Source: DATBLE01 sp963837265
GTDB taxonomy: Bacteria > Actinomycetota > Thermoleophilia > Gaiellales > Gaiellaceae
Length of the DNA stretch: 64,000 nt
Direction: 5' to 3'
Assembly (NCBI GenBank): GCA_963837265.1
Contig: CAWIMQ010000004.1
Span: 248,001 to 312,000 of the forward strand
The notes under the pieces were generated by a model. That model made no database searches, was not told the origin of the DNA, and worked only from the letters and a program-made list of their open reading frames with translations. Both the position numbers and the translations under genes were made by a program. Below, piece by piece: positions 18,443 through 27,174 of the stretch (its first letter is position 1; the number at the start of each line of letters is the position of its first letter).

Positions 18443-19339
18443 CCGTCGCACGGAGCCCGTACGCGCTCGTACTCCGTCTCCCCGGCGCCCGCCCGCTCGT
18501 GGCCGCAGGCATCACGGGGCGAAGCGCGCATCTGATGACGGTCCTCGCCGTGGTCTTCTACTTCTCGTCGACGAGCGGGTTCGCCCTCGCCGGCGCGGTC
18601 GCGGCCGGCTACCAGGTCGGGTACTCGGCGTTCACGGCCCGTCTCTGTGACCGCTACGGCCAGAGCCGTGTCCTTCCGTGGGCAGTGGCCGGAACCGCGA
18701 TCGCGCGAACGGCCGTCCTCGTCGCCGCGTGGAGGGAGGCGCCGGGATGGGGCATCGTCGCGCTCGCCGTTCTCTCCGGCGCGGCGATGCCGTCCGTCGG
18801 CTCGCTGGTCCGCGCCCGCTGGAGCCATCTCCTCGATGCCTCGGCGCGGCTCGCGACGGCACTCTCGCTCGAGTCCGTGATCGACGACCTGATCGTCGTC
18901 GCCGGCCCGGTTGCGGTTGCGACTCTGGCGACCGCGGTTGACCCGGCGGCCGGACTGGTCGGCGTGACCGCACTCGCAATCGCCGGCCTCGCGGCACTTG
19001 CCTCGCTGCGAGGCACCGAGCCGCCGGCGCGGCCCGAGTCCCTCGCCGGCCGCGGCGCAGTGCTCTCCGCGCCGCGGCTTCTCCACCGTCGGCAGCTGCG
19101 TCTCGAAGTGGGCCGTCACGGAGGGAATGACCTGGCTGACGACCGCGATGGGCGTGGGCATCGTGATCGGCACGTCAGTCGGGGGCAAGGTCGTGGACGC
19201 CTGGGGCAGCCGGGCCTCGTTCGGCGCGACGGCCTGCTATGCGGCCCTCGGCATTCCGGCCGCGCTGCTCGCAAGCCGGGCGCTCGCGCGACGCGAAGCG
19301 CTCTCGCTGCCGGAGGTGACGGCCGCCGAGTCGAGCTGA
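18430..19339 (+). pseudogene. MFS transporter with internal deletion and frameshift
   Basis: The first part (GTG at 18430, frame 1) encodes an MFS N-half: helices around AGITGRSAHLMTVLAVVFYF, the loop DRYGQSRVLPW, and helices up to about 19010. After PESLAGRGAVLSAPRLL the frame stops making membrane sequence. In the next frame the protein resumes at VTEGMTWLTTAMGVGIVIGT and runs through the last two helices to 19339. The 7th-10th helices are missing and the frame changes, so a deletion joined the two parts near 19060-19110. The start overlaps the aminopeptidase relic. Confidence 0.7.
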
Positions 19340-19385
19340 CCGACTCGGGCACGCTCGACGGCCGCCACTGCGTGTCGGATCGCTG

Positions 19386-19826
19386 CTACGGCGCCGGCGT
19401 GAGACCGTGGCGGCGCATGACTGCTGCGATTGCGGCGAGGTCGGGCGGGCCGCCGGCGGCGGCCCGGGCGATCGCGGCGAGCTCGTGGAAGTAGTCGGGA
19501 CCGAGGACGCCGGGCGTGACGATCGCGAGCGCCGTTGCGTCCGCGCCGTGCGGGTTGTCGAACTGGTGGACGACGCCGCGCCGGATGCACAGGGCCTCGC
19601 CGGGGCCGACCTCGGTCGGGCTCCCGTCGACCGTCCAGGTCAGCACCCCGCTGAGCCCGTAGACCGTCTCCTCGTACCCGTCGTGGCTGTGCGCGATCGG
19701 CACCTTCGCGCCGGCGGGAACGTCGAACTCGAAGATCGCGACCGACCCTGCCGACTCCCGGCCCTCGACCAGGAACCTGATCGCCATCTGTCCGACGGTG
19801 ATCTCCTCGCGCGTGCTCGTTGCCAT
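19386..19826 (-). CDS. cupin-domain protein
   Basis: A 146-aa single-domain cupin. The first cupin motif reads HSHDGYEETVYGLSGVL and the second PGEALCIRRGVVHQFDN, giving a likely metal site of His, His, Glu, His. A C-terminal helix follows. GAGGAGG stands about 8 bases before the ATG at 19826. It is divergent from the marR gene and the two share the inverted-repeat operator at 19851-19902, so it is the likely target of that repressor. Reaction unknown. Confidence 0.85.
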   Translation of the reverse strand: MATSTREEITVGQMAIRFLVEGRESAGSVAIFEFDVPAGAKVPIAHSHDGYEETVYGLSGVLTWTVDGSPTEVGPGEALCIRRGVVHQFDNPHGADATALAIVTPGVLGPDYFHELAAIARAAAGGPPDLAAIAAVMRRHGLTPAP

Positions 19827-19850
19827 CCCGGTGCCTCCTCTTCTCAGGTG

Positions 19851-19902
19851 GTAAAGTGGTTTGACGATATATGCCCGCGAGCAATTCGTCAAGTCGCTTT
19901 AC
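19851..19902. promoter_or_regulatory. MarR-type inverted-repeat operator in the divergent promoter
   Basis: GTAAAGTGGTTTGACGA at 19851-19867 is mirrored by TCGTCAAGTCGCTTTAC at 19886-19902: 13 of 17 positions pair, the four unpaired lying together in the middle of each arm. Each arm carries a TTGACG that could serve as a -35 element, one for each direction, with TATATC near the proper distance for the cupin side. Placement between cupin and marR suggests autoregulation and joint control. Confidence 0.65.
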
Positions 19903-20347
19903 ACAATCGCCGGCCGCGCCGCCGTCCCTCGGGCCGCCGCTGATCGGCGCGCTCCTGCGCATGCCCCTCGAGGTCGTACGGCGGCACATGCTCGAGCGAC
20001 TGCACGAGAACGGCTTCGACGACCTCGAGGCGGCCCATCTGGTCGTCCTCCAGTATCCCGGCCCGCAGGGCATGAGACCTTCCGACCTGGCCGCCGAGCT
20101 GCGGATCAGCAAGCAGGCCCTCAACTACCAGCTCGGCCAGCTCGAAAGCCTCGGCTACCTCGAACGGCAACCGGATCCCGACGACCTGCGCTCCAAGCGC
20201 ATCGTCCTCACCCCGCGCGGACGCTCCCTGATCCCCGTGATCCGCGAAGCGGTCGGCGAAGTCGAAGCCGCCTGGGCGCGGCAACTCAGCCCGAAGCGCT
20301 TCTCCCAGCTCCGCAGCCTTCTGATCGACCTCAACCAGGTGACCTAG
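19871..20347 (+). CDS. MarR-family transcriptional regulator
   Basis: A 158-aa winged-helix regulator: dimer helices, then helix-turn-helix MRPSDLAAELRISKQALNYQ, wing LESLGYLERQPDPDDLRSKR and LTPRGRSLIPVI. The DxRS/K wing pattern is the MarR hallmark. The ATG at 19871 lacks a ribosome site and lies within the operator, so translation may be leaderless or begin later, for example at the ATG near 19961 (MPLEVVRRHML). The ligand is unknown. Confidence 0.88.
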   Translation: MPASNSSSRFTQSPAAPPSLGPPLIGALLRMPLEVVRRHMLERLHENGFDDLEAAHLVVLQYPGPQGMRPSDLAAELRISKQALNYQLGQLESLGYLERQPDPDDLRSKRIVLTPRGRSLIPVIREAVGEVEAAWARQLSPKRFSQLRSLLIDLNQVT

Positions 20348-20354
20348 GAGCGTC

Positions 20355-21191
20355 TCAGGCGGCGATCGGCCGTCTCGGCCGCAGCTGCCCCTCCTCCCGG
20401 CGCAGCCCCTCCACCGTCGTCGCGAGATGCTTCCGGTAGTCCATCTTCTCCTTGATCCCGGCGCGCACGAGCCGGCGGTTCACGGGCCAGGCGGTGAAGT
20501 AGCCGAGGATCATGCCGATCTGCATCATGAACCAGTGGCTCGAGGTGTCGACCTCGAGCGGCGGCTGGAAGAGGACGAAGTGGCTGATCGCCATCCAGCC
20601 GAACAGACCGACCTGAAACGAGACGATCGAGAGCGTGTCCACCTTGATCGCCTGCCAGATGCCGGCCAGCCTGCCGACCTCGTCGCGCATCGGGAGGATC
20701 GTGAAGTACTGGAAGACGACCCCGAGCGTCCACGCGAGGGCGAAGTCGACGACGATCTCCCAGCCGAAGGTGCCGGTATTGCCCAGCACGGGCGAGGCGA
20801 AGATCCCGAACAGGATCCACTCGCCGCCGATGTCGCCGAGCGTGCAGCCCGCGCCGCAGTGCGAAACGGCGTCACCGATGTGCCACGGCCGAAGATCCGT
20901 GCCGCGGGTCGACTCACCCGCCTTCTTCAGCCGCTCGACGTCGGCGCCCTCGTCGACGAGTCGCCGCGCCTGCGCGCGGAGGTACGCGTGCGAGCTCTTC
21001 CGGCCGTGCCGGAAGTACGCCCACAGCCAGACCGGCCCCCAGTAGAGCGCCGTGATCGGGTGGACGAGGTTCATGACCGCCATGTGCTGGCGGTGCCCGG
21101 GCAGAAACTCATGGGCGAGGATCACGAGCGCGCTCGCAAAGCCCGACCCGAGGGCGATCCAGCTCACGATCATCAGCCAGTGAGACTCCAT
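20355..21191 (-). CDS. DUF4396 membrane protein
   Basis: A 278-aa integral membrane protein with helices at about 5-27, 40-58, 120-140, 145-170, 190-215 and 225-245. Notable are HEFLPGHRQHMAVMN, the Cys/His cluster AVSHCGAGCTLGDI and LHVDTSSHW-type residues (DTSSHWFMM) in the membrane part, which suggest metal or redox involvement. DUF4396 proteins are uncharacterised, often near cupredoxins or multicopper proteins. AGGAGG precedes the ATG at 21191. Convergent with marR with 7 bases between them. Confidence 0.82.
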   Translation of the reverse strand: MESHWLMIVSWIALGSGFASALVILAHEFLPGHRQHMAVMNLVHPITALYWGPVWLWAYFRHGRKSSHAYLRAQARRLVDEGADVERLKKAGESTRGTDLRPWHIGDAVSHCGAGCTLGDIGGEWILFGIFASPVLGNTGTFGWEIVVDFALAWTLGVVFQYFTILPMRDEVGRLAGIWQAIKVDTLSIVSFQVGLFGWMAISHFVLFQPPLEVDTSSHWFMMQIGMILGYFTAWPVNRRLVRAGIKEKMDYRKHLATTVEGLRREEGQLRPRRPIAA

Positions 21192-21386
21192 CTTCCTCCT
21201 TCGCGATCAGATGCCCGGACGTCGCCGCGCTGCCCGCTCAGAGGTTCGTCCCGAGATCACGAGCCCTGAAACAACGGTCCTGAACGGCTCGACGAGCGCG
21301 TAACCGGAGTCGCGTTTCACCAGCGGTGGTGCGCGCGGCCGGGGCCTGAGATCCTGTCTCACACCCGACGAGAGCGAGGGTTGCGC

Positions 21387-22682
21387 GTGCGCAAGACGAT
21401 CGTGTTCTTCCCCGAGGGTGCCTACGGGCCCACGAACAACTGCGTCGGCATCGGCCAAGTGCTTCGGGCCCGCGGCCACCGCGTCGTCTTCGTGATCGAG
21501 GAGTCCTTCGCCGGCAGCCTCGAAGCGCAGGGCTTCGAAGAGCGGCCGATGCGCCTCTGCTCCCCGCCCGGGGCCGAAGAGGCGCCGGGCCAGTTCTGGA
21601 AGGACTTCATCAGCGAGACCTCACCCGTGTTCCGCAAGCCGACGGTCGAGCAGTTGAGCGAGTTCGTCGAGCCCACCTTCCGGGCGCTCTGCGACGGCTC
21701 GCGCTACGTCGACGAGCGGCTGCGCGGGATCTTCGACGAGCTGCAGCCCCACGTGATCGCCGAGGACAACGTGGTCGCCTTCCCCGCGATCGCTCACTCG
21801 GGCAAGCCGTGGGCGCGCCTGCTCTCGTGCAACCCACTCGAGCTGAGAGACCCCGCGATCCCGCCCGTCTTCTCCGGCTACGGGTACGACGACCGCGACG
21901 GCTGGGGCGCCTTCCGCGTCGAATACCTCCGCGCCCATGCGGGCCTGCACGACGAGTTCAGCGCCTTCTGCGTCGAGCGGGGAGCCGACCCACTGCCCGC
22001 GGGCGAGTTCATGCACGAGTCGCCCTGGCTCAACGTCTACCTGTACCCGGCGGAGATCGACTACAGGCGGTCGGCCCCGCTCGGCCGCACCTGGCACCGG
22101 ATCGAGTCCTCCGTACGCCGCGAAAGCGGAGAGCTCGAGCTGCCGGACGAGATCGCAGGCGGCAGCGGACGGCTCGTCTACCTGTCGCTCGGGAGCCTCG
22201 GCTCCGCCGACGTGGAGCTGATGCGCCGCCTGGTCGACGTGCTCTCCCGGTCGCCGAACCGGTTCATCGTCTCCAAGGGACCGCGAGCCGACGAGTACGC
22301 GCTGGCGGACAACATGTGGGGCGCCGAGCTCCTGCCCCAGCCGTCGTTGATGCCGCAGGTCGACCTGGTGATCGCACACGGCGGCAACAACACGACCACG
22401 GAGTGCTTCCACTTCGGCAAGCCGATGATCGTCCTCCCGCTCTTCTGGGACCAGTACGACAACGCGCAGCGCGTCCACGAGACCGGCTTCGGCGTCCGGC
22501 TCGCCACGTACGCGTTCGAGGAGCACGAGCTCCTGGACACGGTCGAGCGACTGCTCGGGGATTCCTCCCTGAGCGCCCGTATGGGCGCGATCGCCGCTCG
22601 GCTGCAGCGCTCACCGGGGCACGTCCGCGCCGCCGACCTGATCGAGCGGCTCGCCGTCACCGGCCGGCCGGTCACGCGGTGA
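21387..22682 (+). CDS. UDP-glycosyltransferase-like protein (GT1, MGT type)
   Basis: A 431-aa GT-B fold glycosyltransferase. N-domain begins KTIVFFPEGAYGPTNNCVGI with RGHRVVFVIE; the C-domain holds the donor-binding signature LLPQPSLMPQVDLVIAHGGN followed by TECFHFGKPMIVLP and WDQYDNAQR, as in macrolide/flavonoid glucosyltransferases. Acceptor and sugar donor are not predictable. GAGGG at 21376-21380 suits the GTG at 21387 better than the TTG at 21381. It is flanked by unrelated genes. Confidence 0.88.
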   Translation: MRKTIVFFPEGAYGPTNNCVGIGQVLRARGHRVVFVIEESFAGSLEAQGFEERPMRLCSPPGAEEAPGQFWKDFISETSPVFRKPTVEQLSEFVEPTFRALCDGSRYVDERLRGIFDELQPHVIAEDNVVAFPAIAHSGKPWARLLSCNPLELRDPAIPPVFSGYGYDDRDGWGAFRVEYLRAHAGLHDEFSAFCVERGADPLPAGEFMHESPWLNVYLYPAEIDYRRSAPLGRTWHRIESSVRRESGELELPDEIAGGSGRLVYLSLGSLGSADVELMRRLVDVLSRSPNRFIVSKGPRADEYALADNMWGAELLPQPSLMPQVDLVIAHGGNNTTTECFHFGKPMIVLPLFWDQYDNAQRVHETGFGVRLATYAFEEHELLDTVERLLGDSSLSARMGAIAARLQRSPGHVRAADLIERLAVTGRPVTR

Positions 22683-22718
22683 GCACCTCGATCGAAAGCC
22701 TCGCCGTGTTCGTCGCGA

Positions 22719-23135
22719 TCAGCCGCCGATCGCCTTCAACAGGACGCGCTTGCGCCGCCGGCCGTCGAACTCCGCGTAGAAGACCTGCTCCCACGGCCCG
22801 AGATCGAGCCGGCCGTCCGTGATCGCGAGCACGACCTGATGCGCCATCAGCTGCCGCTTCAGGTGCGCGTCGGCATTGTCCTCGCCCAGGTTGTGCCGGT
22901 ACTGGGCGACCGGCTCGTGCGGGGCGAGCCGCTCCAGCCACTCGTCGAGGTCCTGGATCAACCCCGCCTCGTCGTCGTTGACGTAGACGGCAGCGGTGAT
23001 GTGCATCGGGTTCACGAGACAGAGCCCGTTCGCGATCCCGCTCTCGCCCACGAACTCCTCCACCTGCGGCGTGATGTTCAGGTAGGCGCGGCGCTCCGGA
23101 ACCTCGAACCAGAGCTCCTTGCGAGCGTGCTTCAC
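22719..23135 (-). CDS. YjbQ/UPF0047 family protein
   Basis: A 138-aa protein of the YjbQ family (called secondary thiamine-phosphate synthase in databases). Family marks: NITPQVEEFV, NGLCLVNPMHITAAVYVNDDE, YRHNLGEDNADAHLKRQLM and GRLDLGPWEQVFYAEFDG. The conserved His/Asp/Glu residues of these motifs are in place. Start is GTG at 23135. The physiological function of the family remains uncertain. Confidence 0.92.
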   Translation of the reverse strand: MKHARKELWFEVPERRAYLNITPQVEEFVGESGIANGLCLVNPMHITAAVYVNDDEAGLIQDLDEWLERLAPHEPVAQYRHNLGEDNADAHLKRQLMAHQVVLAITDGRLDLGPWEQVFYAEFDGRRRKRVLLKAIGG

Positions 23136-23197
23136 GCAGCGAGCCTAGTAAAGACTGCGTCGGTGGGCGCGTCCCGCACACTGTCGGTATCGCCCAC

Positions 23198-24706
23198 GTG
23201 GTGCTCGAGCCTGCGCGCAGACCGAACCGGAGGCGGCTGGTGGCCGCCGGGCTCCTGGCTGCGCTGATCGGCGGCGGAGCCATCGCGGTGCTGCTGGCGC
23301 TCACGGGCGACGGGAAGCCGCCGCTGCTCGTTCCGCGGCCGGACATCGGTGCCCGTGACCCCCTCGCTTTCAGCCCAGGCCAGGAGACCGCTCTCGAGCG
23401 GGCGGCTGCTCTCGGGCTGGCCCATGTTCTGTACACGAAGAGCCCGGGGGGCGTGGTTGCCGCCGCCGAGCGGACGGCTCGCTTCCGGCCGCTGGTCGAG
23501 CAGGCGGCGGCAGGGACGGCGGTCGACCCTGATGTGCTCGAAGCGGTTGTGTTCCTCGAGAGCGGCGGCCGTCCGGAGGTGATCGCCGGCAGCGATGCGG
23601 CGAGCGCGGCCGGCCTGACCCAGATCCTGGCCGAGACGGCCCACAACTTCCTGCACATGAAGGTCGACCTCGCTGCGAGCCGCACGCTGACCCGGAAGAT
23701 CGACGCCGCGGCGGGCCGGGGTGACCCGGCGGCCGTCGGGCGGCTGCAGGCGCGCCGGCGCCGTGTGGACGCCCGCTTCGACCCCGCCCGGGCGCTGGCC
23801 GGCGCCGTCCGCTACCTGACCACGGCCCGTGCAAGGTTCGGCCGGGACGATCTCGCGGTCGCCTCCTACCACATGGGGATCGGCAACCTCGAGTCCGTCC
23901 TGCGCGACTACGCCGGCGCGCACGATCTCGAACCGATCGCCGACCTGGTCGCGAGCGACGAGCTCTCCTGGGCGCGGCTCTACTTCGACGCCTCCCCCGC
24001 ATGGCACGCCGCCGCCTGGCGCCGCCTGGCCGCGTTCGGGGACGACTCGCAGACCTACTACTGGCGGGTCCTCGCCGCGGAGGAGATCATGCGCCTCTAC
24101 CGCCACGGGCGCGCCGGGCTCGAGCGACTCGCGGTCCTCCAGAACGCCGCGTCGAGCGCGGAGCAGGTCCTCCACCCGCCCGACCGGACGCCGCGCTTCC
24201 ACACCCACGCCGACCTCGAGCACGCCTGGCAGGGCAGACACCTGCAGCCTCTCCCCGACCGGCCCGCGCGCCTCCACTTCCGGATCGACCCGCAGATGGG
24301 CGCGCTCGCCCCGCGACTCGACGCCGTTCCCTCGCTGTATCGCGGCCTGCGCCCGGAAGCGCTCGCCCTCCTCCTCTACCTCGCCGACCGCGTCCACGCC
24401 CTGAGCGGCCAGCCGGCGCCGCTCACCGTCACGGCCACCGTCGAAGACGACGCCTACCACCAGCTCGCCGCGCCCCCCGAGGCGAGCCGGAGCTACTCGC
24501 TCCACACGACCGGCTACGCCTTCGACATCCTCCGTCACTACCGATCCGGCGCCCAGGCAGCCGCCTTCCAGTACGAGCTCGAACGACTCCAGGCCCGCGG
24601 GCTGATCGCCTGGACACGCCAGCCGACGACGATTCACATCGCCGTCTCCTCCGACGCGACGACGCTGATCGCCACGATGCTCGAGCCGGCTCCGGCGATG
24701 CGGTGA
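23198..24706 (+). CDS. lytic transglycosylase-like protein with C-terminal peptidase-like domain
   Basis: A 502-aa exported or anchored protein. Membrane helix about 13-35 (VAAGLLAALIGGGAIAVLL); an SLT-type lysozyme fold at about 100-240 with the catalytic Glu in VVFLESGGRPEV and the GLTQI and YHMGIGN motifs; a C-terminal part (about 370-495) with a YSLHTTGYAFDI motif that resembles the zinc-binding S-x-H-x-x-G-x-A-x-D-I of M15-type peptidases. This would pair glycan cleavage with peptide cleavage in peptidoglycan. Start GTG at 23198 (another GTG follows). SLT assignment strong, C-terminal assignment tentative. Confidence 0.8.
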   Translation: MVLEPARRPNRRRLVAAGLLAALIGGGAIAVLLALTGDGKPPLLVPRPDIGARDPLAFSPGQETALERAAALGLAHVLYTKSPGGVVAAAERTARFRPLVEQAAAGTAVDPDVLEAVVFLESGGRPEVIAGSDAASAAGLTQILAETAHNFLHMKVDLAASRTLTRKIDAAAGRGDPAAVGRLQARRRRVDARFDPARALAGAVRYLTTARARFGRDDLAVASYHMGIGNLESVLRDYAGAHDLEPIADLVASDELSWARLYFDASPAWHAAAWRRLAAFGDDSQTYYWRVLAAEEIMRLYRHGRAGLERLAVLQNAASSAEQVLHPPDRTPRFHTHADLEHAWQGRHLQPLPDRPARLHFRIDPQMGALAPRLDAVPSLYRGLRPEALALLLYLADRVHALSGQPAPLTVTATVEDDAYHQLAAPPEASRSYSLHTTGYAFDILRHYRSGAQAAAFQYELERLQARGLIAWTRQPTTIHIAVSSDATTLIATMLEPAPAMR

Positions 24707-25025
24707 CTGCAGGGCCCCTGAGCGTCCCCCCGCTTCGGCGGCGGGCGGACCACCCGAGCATCGTCTCACGACCGGTATCCCGATCTCGAACTACGCGGGC
24801 TTCACGAGGGCGCTCACCCTGGGGCGAGCACGTCGACGATCTCCGCACGGCGCCCGTTCCCCAGAGCCCTCGCCACCCGCCCGGCGTGCCTGTCGAGGAC
24901 GACGGGCCCGACGGGCCCATGCTGGAGGAGCCGGTTACTGCTACCGTGGACTCAACGAAGAACGGGTCCGGTCTGCGCGATGCGCCTTCCCTACGCGTTC
25001 ACCAGCAGTAGGGGAGGTGTTTTCT
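24707..25025. other. intergenic region before the cold-shock gene
   Basis: No gene seen. It holds a CCGC-TTCG-GCGG hairpin at 24730-24741 (UUCG-type tetraloop), a possible terminator of the transglycosylase gene, and presumably the promoter and leader of the cold-shock gene, ending in GGGGAGGTG before its start. Confidence 0.5.
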
Positions 25026-25232
25026 ATGGCTAACGGAACCGTGAAATGGTTCAACGATTCGAAGGGGTACGGCTTCATCACCCCTGCCGACGGCTCGAAG
25101 GACGTCTTCGTCCATCACTCGAGCATCGCCGGCGACGGCTACAAGTCGCTCGCCGAAGGTGCGCGGGTCGAGTACGAGCAGCGCGACGGCGCGAAGGGCC
25201 CCGAGGCGACGAACGTCGTCCCGGTCGCCTAG
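25026..25232 (+). CDS. cspA: CspA-family cold-shock protein
   Basis: A 68-aa cold-shock domain: NGTVKWFNDSKGYGFITP with the RNP1-like KGYGFI and RNP2-like VFVHHSSI. It binds single-stranded RNA/DNA as an RNA chaperone. GGGGAGGTG about 8-15 bases upstream and the usual MANGTVKWF start decide for the ATG at 25026; the in-frame GTG at 25017 is less likely. Followed by a strong hairpin at 25245-25273. Confidence 0.96.
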   Translation: MANGTVKWFNDSKGYGFITPADGSKDVFVHHSSIAGDGYKSLAEGARVEYEQRDGAKGPEATNVVPVA

Positions 25233-25244
25233 CCCCGGACGGTG

Positions 25245-25273
25245 GTAGCCCGGGCCGCACCGGCTCGGGCTAC
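25245..25273 (+). terminator. cold-shock gene terminator hairpin
   Basis: GTAGCCCGGGCCG, loop CAC, CGGCTCGGGCTAC: a 13-bp stem with a single G-U pair in RNA, 13 bases after the stop. No T tract, but the stem is long and well placed. Confidence 0.65.
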
Positions 25274-25447
25274 GTGACCGCTACTTCGAGGCGGGAGGGC
25301 GATCGCGTAACTGGATCTGTCCGGCGCAGCCTGGACGGACAGCCGGTGTACGAGGGCAGCGTCCCGGGTCCACGCTCGCGGTCGGCGCGCCCGGCATCGA
25401 GGCGGTGAGCATGCGCCCGCTCGACGCCTGACCCGTCGAGAGCTCGA

Positions 25448-26431
25448 TCAGGCCGAGCTCGTCCGCGCAAGGCCGCGCCGGGCGACCATGCGGAAGGCGA
25501 TCGACGCGAGGACGCCGCACATCGAGGCCGTGACTGCACTCGCCACGAGCAGGAGCCCGGACGCGAGCGAGAAGTTGATCGCGATGTCCTTGCCCACACC
25601 CAGCGCGAGGAGGATGGCGACACCCGCTCCCGCGTTCACTACCACCCCGCCCGAGGTGATCGGGATCACACCGGCCGCAGCGGCCAGACAGATCACGGCC
25701 AGCGCCGCGCGCGGGGAGAAGGAGAGCCCGAGGGCGCTGAGGAGGGCGGCGCTGCCGAAGGCACGGGTCGACCAGCACGCGAAGAGGTAGACCCAGGCCA
25801 CGACGGCGTCCTTTCGGCCGCCTCTCGCCGTGTGGCGGGAGACGTGCTCGGCGAGCGCGCGCAGGCGCTGGCTTCGGCGCATGAGCGGCAGGCGTGTCAT
25901 GCGCCCGCCGACGACGAGCAACGTGCAGCTGCCGACGCCGAAGACGACGACTACCAGCAGCGGGCCACGGAGCACCGCGTTGCTCGTCGCGGTCGCCGAG
26001 ATCGAGAGCGGGAGCATCGCGATCGCGTCGATCATGCCGAGCGACACAATCGAAAGGACGATCGCCCCGAGCCCAACGCGAATGCCGCCCAGCTTGCGTA
26101 GCACGCCCACCTTGATCAGGTAGTCGAGGCGAAACGGGAGGACTGCGCCGCTGGCCGCGGCAGCCCCGACCGAAGCCAGGCAGCGTGCCTGGTCGGGGCA
26201 CTCGTTGCGCGGGAAGAGCCGGTGCCACGCGCGTGCGCGTAGGACGAAGCTCGCCAGATAGGCCAGGGCCGCGGCCACGGCAAGCCACGGCTCAACGTGC
26301 TCGAGCGGCCAGGCCGAGTGGGTCAGCCGGCGGGCGACGAGGAGTGACGCGCCCACGGTGAGGATCGCGAACAGCGCGCTCGCGACGAACCGGAGGCGCA
26401 CCCCCACCGCGGTCGACTGCGAACCGAGCAT
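25448..26431 (-). CDS. UPF0104 / lysylphosphatidylglycerol synthase TM-like membrane protein
   Basis: A 327-aa protein with about eight membrane helices, of the UPF0104 family (the flippase-like domain of MprF and AglD). Family features: a polar loop RAWHRLFPRN after helix 2, AAAASGAVLPFRLDYLIKVG, VLSIVSLGMIDAIAML, and the helix pair AGVIPITSGGVVVNAGAGVA. A paralogue with the same layout lies at 57492. Likely role: lipid or polyprenyl-linked substrate handling in the membrane; no substrate is implied here. ATG at 26431 is chosen over GTG at 26449 because AAGG precedes it. It follows the 131-aa gene by 14 bases, so the two probably form an operon. Confidence 0.82.
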   Translation of the reverse strand: MLGSQSTAVGVRLRFVASALFAILTVGASLLVARRLTHSAWPLEHVEPWLAVAAALAYLASFVLRARAWHRLFPRNECPDQARCLASVGAAAASGAVLPFRLDYLIKVGVLRKLGGIRVGLGAIVLSIVSLGMIDAIAMLPLSISATATSNAVLRGPLLVVVVFGVGSCTLLVVGGRMTRLPLMRRSQRLRALAEHVSRHTARGGRKDAVVAWVYLFACWSTRAFGSAALLSALGLSFSPRAALAVICLAAAAGVIPITSGGVVVNAGAGVAILLALGVGKDIAINFSLASGLLLVASAVTASMCGVLASIAFRMVARRGLARTSSA

Positions 26432-26445
26432 GCGAGCCTTGCCGG

Positions 26446-26841
26446 TCACGTCGGCAAGACGAGGCAGCGGTCCTCGCCGGCTTGCTCGGCGACCCCCGGA
26501 ACTTGGCGAAAGAGCGCGATCATGAACGCCGAGCAGCGTCCGGGCTCGAGAACGTCCTGACGGCGGATGCGCCCGAGCCGCTCGAATGTCTCCCAGCACT
26601 CGCGGATGCTCTCCACGGCAAGCCACTTCGAACCGACGTTTGACTCGAGCATGACACGCCGCCCGTGCTGGTGGCGCGTGATCCGCGTGGTCGGCGCGAC
26701 CGCGGTGGGTACCGGCGCGCCCGTCGTGACGAGACGATCGAGCAACTCCTCGACGTCGTCCCACGACGGTAGCCGGCGTTTGGGCAATGCTCCGAGATCA
26801 GCGGGAAGCTGCTGCCTCGGAAGCTTGCTGCGGGTGCCCAA
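26446..26841 (-). CDS. hypothetical protein, 131 aa
   Basis: Open frame with a TTG start and GAAGGGA about 7 bases upstream. Seen: an N-terminal segment LPSWDDVEELLDRLVTTG, a basic patch RITRHQHGRRVMLES, and a helical C-terminus with VGSKWLAVESIRECWETFER. No known domain is recognised. It is followed after 14 bases by the UPF0104 gene, so it may be cotranscribed. Protein-like composition supports it, but it remains unproven. Confidence 0.55.
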   Translation of the reverse strand: MGTRSKLPRQQLPADLGALPKRRLPSWDDVEELLDRLVTTGAPVPTAVAPTTRITRHQHGRRVMLESNVGSKWLAVESIRECWETFERLGRIRRQDVLEPGRCSAFMIALFRQVPGVAEQAGEDRCLVLPT

Positions 26842-27174
26842 GCGCGGTCCCTTCTACGACGACGTCCGACCTGCCAGACGCGAGGACCTCATGCGCTCAG
26901 CCGTCAGGCGAGCATCCGAGAAGATGGGCACCCAAGGCAACCGCCTCTGCAGACCTCAGCTTAGCCGCTTTCGAGCGAGATCGCTTGCTGCCGTACCTGC
27001 CGACGGACGACTCCGGTGCGGACGTACGCACCCTCGACACGCTCGACCACACGAACGGCGGCGCCGCAGCAGTCTCAACGCTCGACGGTGATTCTCCACG
27101 GCCGCCCCAGTCCTACCCGTCGGCGATTCCAAACTCGAGAACCCGAGGCGTGGAGATGACGGAGGTGAATAGTC
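26842..27174. other. intergenic region, divergent promoters
   Basis: No supported gene. It lies between two divergent transcription units and must hold both promoters. GGAGGTG at its right end is the ribosome site of the acetyltransferase gene. Confidence 0.45.
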
